Below are positions 17,187 to 28,581 of a stretch of DNA of 64,000 bases, piece after piece; within the stretch, counting starts at the first letter, position 1; every line of letters starts with the position of its first letter. The DNA is from Burkholderiales bacterium (GTDB lineage Bacteria; Pseudomonadota; Gammaproteobacteria; Burkholderiales; Burkholderiaceae_D), in the NCBI GenBank assembly GCA_016196925.1, contig JACPWS010000083.1:1-64000 (forward strand). Reading direction: 5' to 3'. Position numbers and translations under genes: made by a program. The notes beneath the pieces were generated by a model. That model ran no database searches and was not told the DNA's origin. It saw nothing but the letters and a program-made list of their open reading frames with translations.

Positions 17187-18110
17187 TTACCAGGCGTAAT
17201 GCATGCTCAGCCTGGCCTTGCCATCGCGCAATTGCAGATACGCCTGGCTGCCGACCACCAGGCTGGCCCTCTCCCGTATGTGACCGAACGGCAAGCCGGT
17301 CAGCACAGGAATATCGAGTATGCTGCGCAGATAAGACAACATCGCGGCAAAATCGTAGCCATTGTCGTGCGGCGCCAATTTATATGCGGAAAAATCACCG
17401 AGCACGAGCGCTTTTTGCTTACTCAGCACGCCAGCGTAATGCAGTTGCAGCAACATCCGTTCTACCCGGTAAGGATGTTCGCCTACGTCTTCCAGGAACA
17501 GGATGCCGTCCTGGACCCCGGTCCAATACGGCGTGCCCAGCAAATGGTTCAGCATCGCCAGATTACCGCCCCATAATATGCCACGGGCGTCGATATCCGC
17601 GTTATCGCCATCGTCGAACTCCACCGCATGCTGCCGGCCAGCCAGGCAGGCGGCGAACTGGCTGAGCGTGTAATCGCACAGATTTTCGCGGGTGAAATCG
17701 TCGCACAACATGGGGCCGGCCATGCTGATCTTGCCGCGCGCCAGCAAACCCAGATGGATAGGTGTGAAATCGCTGTAACCGACAAAGCATTTGCCGCTAG
17801 CCGCCAGCAAGTCGAAGTCGATCTGCGGCAACAGGCGCGACAAGCCGTAGCTGCCGCGCAAAGCCATCACCACGTGCACGTCGGGATTGCTGGCCGCCGC
17901 ATGGATCTGGGCGACGCGTTCCGCATCGCTGGCACCGAAGCGCTGGAACTTCTGCTCCGGCCGGTAATAGCTATGCACGGCAAAGCCTTGCCGCGCCAGT
18001 ACCTGCAAGCCGCGCTGCACCGCCAGCTCGTCCACAGGCGCGCCGCTGACGGCGATCACGGCGATGCCGCGCTGTTTTTCCGGTTGCAACGATGCTTCAC
18101 TCATGGCCAT
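17187..18110 (-). CDS. ldcA: LD-carboxypeptidase (peptidase family S66)
   Basis: A 307-residue S66 peptidase. The nucleophile Ser is in GYSDFTPIH (about 113), the Glu is in FLEDVGEHPYRVERML (about 205), and the His is in LPFGHIRER (about 275), completing the S-E-H triad. LdcA enzymes trim the terminal D-Ala from L,D-linked tetrapeptides during murein recycling in the cytoplasm. It follows tadA by nine bases on the same strand and may be the last gene of the guaB-to-tadA run. An alternative start two codons downstream (18104) is equally possible. Confidence 0.9.
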   Translation of the reverse strand: MAMSEASLQPEKQRGIAVIAVSGAPVDELAVQRGLQVLARQGFAVHSYYRPEQKFQRFGASDAERVAQIHAAASNPDVHVVMALRGSYGLSRLLPQIDFDLLAASGKCFVGYSDFTPIHLGLLARGKISMAGPMLCDDFTRENLCDYTLSQFAACLAGRQHAVEFDDGDNADIDARGILWGGNLAMLNHLLGTPYWTGVQDGILFLEDVGEHPYRVERMLLQLHYAGVLSKQKALVLGDFSAYKLAPHDNGYDFAAMLSYLRSILDIPVLTGLPFGHIRERASLVVGSQAYLQLRDGKARLSMHYAW

Positions 18111-18119
18111 ATCAGATGT

Positions 18120-19090
<971 letters not shown>

Positions 19091-19097
19091 GAAAAAC

Positions 19098-19733
19098 TTA
19101 AGGAATTTGTAGAAGTTTATGGGTTTGCAGACTGAGCTTCCATTGCGGATGCCGTTTGCAGAATTCTATGGCGCGGCGCGTATTATCGTCGCGAAAAGGG
19201 CCATCCATCGCTTGCACGAAGTAATGTTGGAAATCAAGATTGGCATATACCTGCATATCCTGATCGGACTGAGGAATCACCACCTTGATTTCATCACCTT
19301 TACGCACCACCAGTTCCGCCCCCATTTTCGGACTGACGCATATCCAGTCCACGCCGGCCGGCACCGGCAAGGTGCCGTTGGTTTCTATGGCGATCTCGAA
19401 ACCGGCGCCGTGCATGGCCTGTATCAATTCGGTATCGAGTTGCAACAGCGGTTCGCCGCCGGTGAACACCACGTATTTGCTGGCAGGATAAGCATCGGGC
19501 CAGAGCTGATCGATGACCGCGGCCAACGCAGCCGCTGTTGTAAACTTGCCGCCGCGTTCGCCGTCGCTGCCGACAAAATCGGTATCGCAAAACTGGCAAG
19601 TCGCCGTGGCGCGGTCTTCTTCCCGCCCGCTCCATAAATTACATCCGGAAAAACGGCAAAATACCGCAGGGCGGCCAGCATGATTGCCTTCGCCCTGCAA
19701 GGTATAAAATATTTCCTTGACGCTATAAGTCAC
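19098..19733 (-). CDS. queE: 7-carboxy-7-deazaguanine synthase
   Basis: Radical SAM enzyme that contracts carboxytetrahydropterin to 7-carboxy-7-deazaguanine. The [4Fe-4S] cysteines are Cys31, Cys46 and Cys49 in the expanded Cx14Cx2C form known for one class of QueE. FTGGEPLLQ follows as the SAM-binding motif. The 211-residue length fits. It begins three bases after the guaA stop, so the two are almost certainly co-transcribed. QueC and queF are not in the window. Confidence 0.93.
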   Translation of the reverse strand: MTYSVKEIFYTLQGEGNHAGRPAVFCRFSGCNLWSGREEDRATATCQFCDTDFVGSDGERGGKFTTAAALAAVIDQLWPDAYPASKYVVFTGGEPLLQLDTELIQAMHGAGFEIAIETNGTLPVPAGVDWICVSPKMGAELVVRKGDEIKVVIPQSDQDMQVYANLDFQHYFVQAMDGPFRDDNTRRAIEFCKRHPQWKLSLQTHKLLQIP

Positions 19734-19736
19734 GTC

Positions 19737-21329
19737 TTATTCCCACTCTATCGTTGCCGGTGGCTTGCCGGAAATATCGTAAACTACGCGATTGATGCCG
19801 CGTACTTCGTTGATGATGCGGTTCGAAACTTTGCCCAGCAATTCATGCGGCAGATGCGCCCAGTGCGCGGTCATGAAGTCCTGCGTCTGCACGGCGCGCA
19901 AGGCCACCACGTAGTCGTAAGTGCGGCCGTCGCCCATCACACCGACCGACTTGACCGGCAGGAATACCGCGAACGCCTGGCTGGTGGCGTCATACCAGCT
20001 GACCGGATTTTCTGCATTCGGATCGACAAAAGTGCTGCGCAATTCTTCGATGAAAATCGCATCGGCACGGCGCAACAGATCGGCGAATTCCTTTTTGACT
20101 TCGCCGAGGATGCGCACACCGAGGCCAGGACCGGGGAAAGGATGGCGATACACCATGCCATGCGGCAAGCCGAGCGCGACGCCGAGCTTGCGCACTTCAT
20201 CCTTGAACAGTTCGCGCAGCGGCTCCAGCAACTTCAGGTTCAGCGTGTCGGGCAAGCCGCCGACATTGTGATGGCTCTTGATGGTGTGCGAACCTTTTTT
20301 GCCCTTGCCCGCGCTCTCGATCACGTCCGGGTAGATGGTGCCTTGCGCCAGCCATTTGGCATTTGACAGCTTGGCGGATTCGGCCTGGAACACTTCGACG
20401 AATTCGCGCCCTATGATCTTGCGCTTGGCTTCCGGATCGGCCACGCCGGTCAGGTGCCCCATGAATTGGGCCGTGGCATCGACGTGAATGACTTTGACGC
20501 CGAGGTTCTTGGCAAACATGTCCATCACCATCTTGCCTTCGTCCAGGCGCAGCAAGCCGTGATCGACGAACACGCAAGTCAGCTGATCGCCGATGGCGCG
20601 GTGAATCAGGGCCGCCGCCACGCTGCTGTCGACGCCGCCGGACAGACCCAGGATGACTTCGTCGCTACCGACCTGTTCGCGTATCGAAGCGACCGCTTCG
20701 GCGATGTAGTCCGGCATATTCCAGTCGGATTTGCAGCCGCAGATCTCGTGCACGAAACGGCCGAGTATCGCCTCGCCTTGCAAGGTATGCGTGACTTCAG
20801 GGTGGAATTGCACCGCATAAAAGCGCCGCTCTTCGTCCGCCATCGCGGCAATCGGGCAATTGTCGGTAGACGCCATCAGCTTGAAGCCGGCCGGCATTGC
20901 ATTGACCTTGTCGCCGTGGCTCATCCAGACTTTCAGCATGCCGTGACCTTCCGGCGTAACGAAGTCGTTGATGCCGGTGAACAAAGCGGTATGGCCGCGC
21001 GCGCGCACTTCGGCATAACCGAACTCGCGCACCTTGCCGGTTTCGACCTGGCCGCCGAGCTGCTCGGCCATGGTCTGCATGCCGTAGCAAATGCCCAGCA
21101 CCGGCACGCCGGCCTCAAACACCGCCGTCGGCGCACGCGGCGTATCGCCTTCCGTCACACTGCTCGGGCCGCCCGACAAAATAATGCCGGCCGCGCCATA
21201 GTTGCGTATAAATTCGTCGCTGACATCGTAAGGATGAACTTCTGAAAAAACGCCGGCATCGCGTACGCGCCGGGCAATCAGCTGGGTGACTTGGGAGCCA
21301 AAGTCTAGAATAAGAATTTTTGAATGCAT
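19737..21329 (-). CDS. guaA: GMP synthase (glutamine-hydrolysing)
   Basis: Makes GMP from XMP, ATP and glutamine. The class I amidotransferase domain occupies the first 200 residues, with the catalytic Cys81 in GICYGMQ and the His/Glu pair in FHPEVTHT. The ATP-pyrophosphatase P-loop is [13 protein letters not shown] (about 227-239). The C-terminal dimerisation domain ends in the conserved PATIEWE. At 530 residues it is full length. It starts three bases after the GGDEF-like gene ends. Confidence 0.97.
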   Translation of the reverse strand: MHSKILILDFGSQVTQLIARRVRDAGVFSEVHPYDVSDEFIRNYGAAGIILSGGPSSVTEGDTPRAPTAVFEAGVPVLGICYGMQTMAEQLGGQVETGKVREFGYAEVRARGHTALFTGINDFVTPEGHGMLKVWMSHGDKVNAMPAGFKLMASTDNCPIAAMADEERRFYAVQFHPEVTHTLQGEAILGRFVHEICGCKSDWNMPDYIAEAVASIREQVGSDEVILGLSGGVDSSVAAALIHRAIGDQLTCVFVDHGLLRLDEGKMVMDMFAKNLGVKVIHVDATAQFMGHLTGVADPEAKRKIIGREFVEVFQAESAKLSNAKWLAQGTIYPDVIESAGKGKKGSHTIKSHHNVGGLPDTLNLKLLEPLRELFKDEVRKLGVALGLPHGMVYRHPFPGPGLGVRILGEVKKEFADLLRRADAIFIEELRSTFVDPNAENPVSWYDATSQAFAVFLPVKSVGVMGDGRTYDYVVALRAVQTQDFMTAHWAHLPHELLGKVSNRIINEVRGINRVVYDISGKPPATIEWE

Positions 21330-21332
21330 AAC

Positions 21333-22382
21333 TTAAATAAGTATGTCAGGTTGTGCCGGCGTAGCCTGTACAACACAGTTGTTTCCTGCACTCCTGGCGG
21401 ACAGCAGGGCTTTTTCGGCGAGGCTGATTAACAGCTCCGGTTCTGCATCGGGAAAAATATCGGTAGACACTGCGCCGGCACTGATCGTCAATACAGTTTC
21501 TTCATTTTCTATCGTGTCGGGATGCATCATGACAGCCAGCCTGATACGCTCGGCCACCGCCACTGCCACCAAGTGGGAAGCACCCGGCAACACCACCAGC
21601 AGCACATCCTCGCCAAACCGTCCCAGCGCATCGAACGGCCGTATGCAAGAACGGATACGACTCACGGTTTTCACCAATACCAGATCGCTCAAGGAGACTC
21701 CGTGCAAGTCGCGCAAGCCGGCTATCTGATCCAGACTGGCAAGCAATAAGGCCATCGGCTTGCCGGCCTTGGAGCAGCGCTCCATTTCCATACTGAGAGA
21801 ACGGACGATCGCCGCCTTATTCCAGGTGCCGAGCAAAGGATCGATCAGCGATTCGCGTTTAAGGTTGCGGTTTTGCTTAACCAATTCCAGCTGCATCTGG
21901 TACACCACGCCCAGAGCGAGTTCACGCTCTATCATTGCGGCGTGATCGGCCAGCAATTGCCGGTATTCGTCATCCAGCGCATGCGGCTGGTAATCGATCA
22001 GCAGCACGCAGCCTAGCAGTTTGTTCGCCTGCCCGTAGATCGGATGGGCCGCATAAAAACGGATATACGGCGCCCCGACCACCAGCCTGTGCGCGCTCAA
22101 TTGCGGATGATTGCGCAAATCGGGTATTACCAGAATTTCTTCCGGCACCGGCAAACTATCGCAAAATGCCGCTTCCATGGCGGCGATAGAACGCCCTGTC
22201 GCATCAAACCTGGCGGACAGATTGCCAAAACTCACAAAACAATTCGCCACCCGGAACAATTTCTGACCGAAACGCTCAAAACGCGCCATTCTGGTCTCGA
22301 TTTTCTCGGCAAGCATGCGCTCGAACCCCGAATCAAGCTGGATCGCAGTAATCGGACTGGAATGATCTGTCTTCGTATTCAT
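21333..22382 (-). CDS. GAF-GGDEF protein with degenerate active site
   Basis: About 349 residues. An N-terminal GAF-like sensor domain (about 30-170, with EEILVIPDLRNHPQ) is followed by a GGDEF domain starting near DPLLGTWNKAAI (about 183). The signature that should read GGDEF is GEDVL within RFGEDVLLVVLPG (about 254), so diguanylate cyclase activity is unlikely; it may bind GTP or c-di-GMP or act through the GAF domain. The ATG at 22382 has TGGAG upstream and avoids overlap with guaB. It sits between guaB and guaA with a three-base gap to guaA, an odd place for a signalling protein. Confidence 0.82.
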   Translation of the reverse strand: MNTKTDHSSPITAIQLDSGFERMLAEKIETRMARFERFGQKLFRVANCFVSFGNLSARFDATGRSIAAMEAAFCDSLPVPEEILVIPDLRNHPQLSAHRLVVGAPYIRFYAAHPIYGQANKLLGCVLLIDYQPHALDDEYRQLLADHAAMIERELALGVVYQMQLELVKQNRNLKRESLIDPLLGTWNKAAIVRSLSMEMERCSKAGKPMALLLASLDQIAGLRDLHGVSLSDLVLVKTVSRIRSCIRPFDALGRFGEDVLLVVLPGASHLVAVAVAERIRLAVMMHPDTIENEETVLTISAGAVSTDIFPDAEPELLISLAEKALLSARSAGNNCVVQATPAQPDILI

Positions 22383-22425
22383 GCCGCGCTCCAGGCTTCC
22401 TTCATCGGGGGAATAATGCTCTCGC

Positions 22426-23913
<1,488 letters not shown>

Positions 23914-23991
23914 TTATACAGAAAACTTGCGAAGTCGTCTCGTGGCGTGTAAAACTCATGCATAAATACGTTCTCACCAGAAAGTTAAACC

Positions 23992-24480
23992 ATGTTACCG
24001 AACCGTCTGCTACTGCCATTGATCATCACTTTACTGTGCTGCGCCAGCGCGCAGGCGCAATACGTATGGCTGGACGACAAGGGCAGCAAACAGTTTTCCG
24101 ACTTACCTCCGCCGGCCACCGTGCCGGCCAATCGCATACTGAAGTCGCCTGGCAAACCTGCCGTCACGGCCCCGGCAACGACGGCAGCCGGCGACGCGGC
24201 CGCCAGCAAACCGCAAAAGCCGGCCACCACGGCCAGCAAAAACGAGGAATTTAATAAACGAAGGGCGGAACAGGCTGAAAAAGAAAAGAAATCCGCAGAC
24301 GAACAGCAAGCCGGCACCGACAAAGCCAAGAATTGCGAACGCGCCCGCGCTTACCTGCAATCGCTGGAATCGGGAGTCAGGATGGCCAACGTCGATAAAA
24401 ATGGAGAACGAAGCTTTATGGATGACCAGCAACGCGAAAAGGAATTATCCGAAGTCAAACGCGTTCTGTCAGGTTGCTGA
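23992..24480 (+). CDS. DUF4124-type periplasmic protein
   Basis: A 162-residue secreted protein. Residues 1-22 form a signal peptide (LLLPLIITLLCCASAQA). QYVWLDDKGSKQFSDLPPP then matches the start of DUF4124 domains, which are found in many proteobacterial envelope proteins. The middle is rich in Ala/Pro/Lys and the end is helical (CERARAYLQSLESGVRMA). Function unknown. It is divergent from guaB and a single gene. Confidence 0.82.
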   Translation: MLPNRLLLPLIITLLCCASAQAQYVWLDDKGSKQFSDLPPPATVPANRILKSPGKPAVTAPATTAAGDAAASKPQKPATTASKNEEFNKRRAEQAEKEKKSADEQQAGTDKAKNCERARAYLQSLESGVRMANVDKNGERSFMDDQQREKELSEVKRVLSGC

Positions 24481-24518
24481 ACCAGCACCGCGGCTTAGAT
24501 GAAGAACAGGCAATAGAC

Positions 24519-24818
24519 TCACCCGGCTTGCAATTGCTTGTGTGCGCGGCGACGGCGCGCCTCCATCGGGTCGGCGATCAGGCTGCGATAGATTTCGATG
24601 CGATCACCTGCATGCAGCACGGCATCCAGCGTTTTTAATTTTCCGAACACGCCGACCTTCACTATGCTAACGTCAATTTCCGGATGGATATCGATTATTC
24701 CGCTTTGCTGTATCGCCTGCAAAATCGTGGTCTGCGGCGCAAGCTGTAAGGACAGCAAGCTGATGCCAGCCTTGCCCGCATAACAAATTTGCACGTCTAT
24801 CCTCTGGGCATCAGGCAT
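24519..24818 (-). CDS. rnfH: RnfH/YfjF family ubiquitin-like protein
   Basis: A 99-residue beta-grasp protein of the RnfH family. IDVQICYAGKAGISLLSLQL and VGVFGKLKTLDAVLHAGDRIEIYRSL match the family. It overlaps the upstream ratA gene by eight bases. The ratA-rnfH pair next to smpB is widely conserved, though its molecular role is unclear. No rnf electron-transport genes are nearby. Confidence 0.88.
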   Translation of the reverse strand: MPDAQRIDVQICYAGKAGISLLSLQLAPQTTILQAIQQSGIIDIHPEIDVSIVKVGVFGKLKTLDAVLHAGDRIEIYRSLIADPMEARRRRAHKQLQAG

Positions 24819-25242
24819 ACAAGACCTCTGCCCGCGCGCAAAAGGAATCGACGAAACTGTTGGCGATTTTCCCGAACACGGGCCCGATCAAATGCTCCAG
24901 CAATTTGCTGGAAAATTCGTAATTCAAGTCGAATTCGATTTTGCAGGCATCCGCCCTGAGCTCGGTAAACTTCCAGCATCCGCTCAATTGCCTGAACGGC
25001 CCATCCACCAGCTTCATTTGCATCAGATGCGGCGGCTGATTCGTATTTTTCGTGGTGAATTGCTGTTTGATGCCGTGATAATTGATGGACAGGGTCGCGG
25101 TCAGGTCTTGCCCGGTGCGCTCAGCCACCCTGACGCCGCCGCACCAGGGTAAAAATTGAGGATAATTTTCAACCTGTTCAACCAGCGCAAACATTTGCGC
25201 CGCGCTATACCCGACAAAAACTGTTTTATGTACGACTGCCAT
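24811..25242 (-). CDS. ratA: RatA/CoQ10-type START-like protein
   Basis: About 143 residues forming a polyketide-cyclase/START-like fold. MAVVHKTVFVGYSAAQMFAL and VENYPQFLPWCGGVRV are hallmarks of the RatA/Coq10 family. In E. coli RatA has been reported to block 70S assembly, while Coq10 homologues bind quinones, so either role is possible. I chose the ATG at 25242 because the family always starts near MAxVxKS; a much longer reading from 25470 has no similarity upstream and would run over the smpB start. Divergent from smpB. Confidence 0.9.
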   Translation of the reverse strand: MAVVHKTVFVGYSAAQMFALVEQVENYPQFLPWCGGVRVAERTGQDLTATLSINYHGIKQQFTTKNTNQPPHLMQMKLVDGPFRQLSGCWKFTELRADACKIEFDLNYEFSSKLLEHLIGPVFGKIANSFVDSFCARAEVLYA

Positions 25243-25353
25243 CAAGAAGAACCATTTGGTAGAATCACAGGCTCGCATTTTAACCGAGTCGCCTCCCGTA
25301 TCGAAATCGCTAATGCACTTTTGAGACGGCAAAGTAACCAATTTTGATTCCAC

Positions 25354-25803
25354 ATGAGCATTGCTGATAACAAAAAAGCCTTCCACGACTATTTTATCGA
25401 GGAACAATTCGAAGCCGGAATCGTATTGCAGGGCTGGGAAGTCAAGGCGATACGCGCCGGCCGCCTGCAATTAAAGGAAGCTTACGTCATCGTCCGTAAT
25501 GGCGAAATTTTCCTGTTCGGCGCCCACATAGGTGCGCTGCCGACCGCGTCCACCCACATTCATCCCGATTCAGTGCGCACCAGAAAGCTGCTGCTGAATG
25601 CCGCCGAAATCAGCAAGTTGATAGGAAAAGTGGAGCGTTCCGGCTACACGATGGTGCCGCTGAATATGCATTACAGCAAAGGCTTGATCAAATGTCAGAT
25701 CGGCCTGGCAAAAGGAAAGAAACAGCACGACAAGCGCGATACCGAGAAAGAAAGAGATTGGCAGCGCGAACAACAAAAGATCATGAAGCAAAACCGACGC
25801 TGA
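25354..25803 (+). CDS. smpB: SsrA-binding protein SmpB
   Basis: Binds tmRNA and delivers it to stalled ribosomes for trans-translation. The 149-residue length is normal. [32 protein letters not shown] is the conserved oligonucleotide-binding fold start, and [20 protein letters not shown] is the C-terminal tail that enters the mRNA channel. The tmRNA gene itself is not in the window. Confidence 0.96.
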   Translation: MSIADNKKAFHDYFIEEQFEAGIVLQGWEVKAIRAGRLQLKEAYVIVRNGEIFLFGAHIGALPTASTHIHPDSVRTRKLLLNAAEISKLIGKVERSGYTMVPLNMHYSKGLIKCQIGLAKGKKQHDKRDTEKERDWQREQQKIMKQNRR

Positions 25804-25823
25804 TCGCAACACCGCTCCGCAGT

Positions 25824-26177
25824 TTATTTCGCGGGGACATACAACTCGTGTCCGGCATCCTGGATTTGCCGGCGCAGTGCGCGGCGTTCGTCCGGCGTCA
25901 GGCGATTGCGTTTTTGCATGCCGTCAGGGCGTACGCAGGCGATTTCACCGCTTCGCCTTTCCGCGCAACGTTCCCCCTCCAGCATTTCGTCGCGTTCGGC
26001 GCGCCTGGCCTGTTGCCGCTCGTGCCGCCTTCTTAAAGTTTCGTCTCTGCGCGTCACCTCATTTCCGCCCAGCCGCCCCCAGAAACTCCCGCCGCTGCGA
26101 CTGGGCTCAGCCGCAACCGTCCCCGCCGTCATCAGCAAGAGCAACAGGACAGGTAATTTCAGGTACGGTATATTCAT
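25824..26177 (-). CDS. small secreted Arg-rich protein of unknown function
   Basis: About 117 residues. The ATG at 26177 gives a clear signal peptide (LKLPVLLLLLMTAGTVAAEP). The mature part is very rich in Arg and Glu, with two cysteines (ERCAERRSGEIACVRPDG) and a C-terminal NRLTPDERRALRRQIQDAGH segment that recurs in small beta-proteobacterial proteins as I recall. No known domain is recognised. It converges on smpB with a 20-base gap. A reading from 26246 would hide the signal peptide. Confidence 0.68.
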   Translation of the reverse strand: MNIPYLKLPVLLLLLMTAGTVAAEPSRSGGSFWGRLGGNEVTRRDETLRRRHERQQARRAERDEMLEGERCAERRSGEIACVRPDGMQKRNRLTPDERRALRRQIQDAGHELYVPAK

Positions 26178-26425
26178 TGCATCATTAGCCAACAAACGAT
26201 AGAACAGTTCGGATCTAGCAGGAACGAGGCATGGCAAAAGCGACATCGTCGCGGAACACGAATTCTATGCGCAAACTCTGTCCGAATGCTACTCTCTACC
26301 ACCTAAATTTGAGTTTACGCCAGCCAGCTTCAATCTACTGTGGTATCCAGTAAAGTATGTAACACTTTGTAAACACCATAAGCAAACCGATTTGCAAGAT
26401 CTTTTGATGACAGTAAGATAACCGC

Positions 26426-27190
26426 ATGAATAATTTCGCCTCCCCTACTGAATCCCTGCCCAGCGGCAACACCACCAAAGCCAAGATACTGGTGGTGGAC
26501 GACGATCTGCGTTTGCGCGAATTATTGCGTCGCTACCTGACCGAACAAGGATTTCATGTCGTCAGCGCTGAAAATGCGCAGGCGATGAACAAGCTCTGGA
26601 TACGCGAGCGCTATGACATGCTGGTGCTGGATTTGATGCTACCCGGCGAAGACGGGCTGGCGATTTGCCGGCGTTTACGCGGCGCCGGCGACAACACCCC
26701 CATCATCATGCTGACCGCCAAGGGCGAAGAGGTGGACCGGATCATCGGCCTGGAAATGGGCGCGGACGACTATCTGCCCAAGCCTTTCAGTCCGCGCGAA
26801 CTGGTGGCGCGCATCAATGCCGTGCTGCGGCGCAAGGCGCCGGACGAATTGCCGGGCGCCCCCTCCGAGGGGCCACAAACGTTTGCGTTTGGCGAATTTG
26901 TACTCGATCTCGCCACCCGGACCCTGAAAAAAACCGATGAAAACATCGCACTGACCACCGGCGAATTTTCCGTGCTGAAGGTGTTCGCCCGCCACGCACG
27001 CCAGCCTTTATCCAGAGAAAAATTAATGGAACTGGCGCGCGGCCGCGAATATGAAGTCTTCGACCGCAGCCTCGATGTGCAAATTTCGCGTTTGCGCAAA
27101 CTGATAGAGCCCGATCCTTCCAATCCCTTATACATCCAGACCGTATGGGGACTCGGCTATGTCTTCATCCCCGACGGACAGTCGCGCTGA
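26426..27190 (+). CDS. ompR: OmpR-family response regulator
   Basis: A 254-residue two-domain regulator. The receiver domain has the acidic pocket VVDDD (about 24-27), phosphoacceptor Asp69 (MLVLDLMLPGEDG), and Lys119 in DDYLPKPF. The winged-helix domain ends with SRLRKLIEPDPSNPLYIQTVWGLGYVF. This matches OmpR, controlling envelope or osmolarity genes in response to the adjacent kinase, but the targets here are unknown. The kinase gene follows after 14 bases. Confidence 0.9.
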   Translation: MNNFASPTESLPSGNTTKAKILVVDDDLRLRELLRRYLTEQGFHVVSAENAQAMNKLWIRERYDMLVLDLMLPGEDGLAICRRLRGAGDNTPIIMLTAKGEEVDRIIGLEMGADDYLPKPFSPRELVARINAVLRRKAPDELPGAPSEGPQTFAFGEFVLDLATRTLKKTDENIALTTGEFSVLKVFARHARQPLSREKLMELARGREYEVFDRSLDVQISRLRKLIEPDPSNPLYIQTVWGLGYVFIPDGQSR

Positions 27191-27204
27191 GCCCTTCCTG
27201 CTGA

Positions 27205-28554
27205 ATGCGCTCTTACCTGAACAGTCTGGAATGGCTCAAGAGCGGGCTATTCTGGCGCACCTTCTTCTTGCTGGCCATGCTGGTCATGGCCAGCATGGCC
27301 GCCTGGCTGGCCAGCTTCCGGGTGGTGGAAAGAACCCCGCGCGCCCAGCAAATTTCGGCTCAGATCGTTTCCATCGTCACGATCACCCGCGCCGCCCTGA
27401 CCCACTCCGCGCCGGAAAAGCGACGCGAATTATTATTCGATCTGGCCGCCAATGAAGGCATACGCGTCTATCTGCTGGAAGACAACGACCGCATTGAAGA
27501 ACCGGAAGCCACTCCCTTCTTTCAAGAACTGCAAAGCTTAATGTTGAACAAACTGGGGCCGGAAACCCGCTTTGCGCAAAAAATGAACGGCGTCAGCGGC
27601 TTCTGGATCAGCTTCGACATAGAAGATGACCAGTACTGGCTGAGGATGGAGCCGGACCGCCTGGAAACCCCAATCGGCTTGCAATTGCTGAGTTGGGCTG
27701 CCATCAGCCTGTTCCTGACCTTGCTCGGCGCGGCGGTCATTTCAAAACTGATTAACGACCCACTGTCGCGCATCAGCACCGCCGCGCTGCAGCTTGCCAA
27801 AGGCTTGCCGCCGCCGCCGCTGCCGGAAAAGGGGCCGGGTGAAATCCGGGAAACCAATATCAGCTTCAACCGCATGGTGGAAGATCTGACGCGCATCGAT
27901 TCCGACCGCGCCGTCATCCTGGCCGGCATTTCGCACGATTTGCGCACCCCGTTGGCGCGCATGCAGCTGGAAGTGGAGATGGCGACGCTCAGCGATGACG
28001 CCAGAAACGGGATGCGCTCGGATCTGCAGCAAATGGATGCCATCATCGGCCAGTTTCTCGATTACGCCAAGCCTATGGACAGTCTGAAATTCGAGACCGT
28101 CAATCTGAGCGAACTATTGCAGCAGATAGTGCAGGAATCGGCGCGCCTGCAAAACTTACACTTGCGCTCGTCCATCGCGCCCGGGATCGTCATCCCTGGC
28201 AACCAGACCGAATTGCGCCGCCTGTTCAGCAACCTGATAGAGAATGCCTGCCGCTATGGAAAAACCGCGGGCGCACCGGTCAGCACAGTCGACATACAGT
28301 GCCGCTACAAAAATTACGAAAAAAAACAGGGGGTACTGATCAGTTTCCGCGATCATGGCGAAGGCGTCCCGGAAGCCGACCTGACCCGCTTGCTCAGGCC
28401 ATTCACCCGTGCCGATATGTCGCGCGGCCAGGCCAACGGCTCCGGCCTGGGCTTGGCGATCGTGGACCGCATCGTCAAGCGTCATGGCGGAAAACTGCGC
28501 ATTTACAATCATGCAGACGGCGGCTTTGTGGCGTCCATCGTATTTCCCTCATAA
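27205..28554 (+). CDS. envZ: EnvZ-like sensor histidine kinase
   Basis: A 449-residue inner-membrane kinase. TM1 is at about 11-34, a periplasmic domain follows, TM2 is at about 168-190, then HAMP. The phosphoacceptor His244 is in AGISHDLRTPLARMQ, the N box is LIENACRYG (about 345) and the G box is GSGLGLAIVDRI (about 412). It forms a pair with the regulator just upstream. It ends at a bidirectional terminator shared with the giant coiled-coil gene. Confidence 0.9.
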   Translation: MRSYLNSLEWLKSGLFWRTFFLLAMLVMASMAAWLASFRVVERTPRAQQISAQIVSIVTITRAALTHSAPEKRRELLFDLAANEGIRVYLLEDNDRIEEPEATPFFQELQSLMLNKLGPETRFAQKMNGVSGFWISFDIEDDQYWLRMEPDRLETPIGLQLLSWAAISLFLTLLGAAVISKLINDPLSRISTAALQLAKGLPPPPLPEKGPGEIRETNISFNRMVEDLTRIDSDRAVILAGISHDLRTPLARMQLEVEMATLSDDARNGMRSDLQQMDAIIGQFLDYAKPMDSLKFETVNLSELLQQIVQESARLQNLHLRSSIAPGIVIPGNQTELRRLFSNLIENACRYGKTAGAPVSTVDIQCRYKNYEKKQGVLISFRDHGEGVPEADLTRLLRPFTRADMSRGQANGSGLGLAIVDRIVKRHGGKLRIYNHADGGFVASIVFPS

Positions 28555-28581
28555 ATAATCCCGGCATTTCCGGGATTATTT
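28553..28581. terminator. bidirectional Rho-independent terminator
   Basis: AAATAATCCCGG (28553-28564) pairs exactly with CCGGGATTATTT (28570-28581), with T/A runs on both sides. It separates the convergent envZ-like gene and the giant coiled-coil gene, and overlaps the envZ stop codon. Confidence 0.92.
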
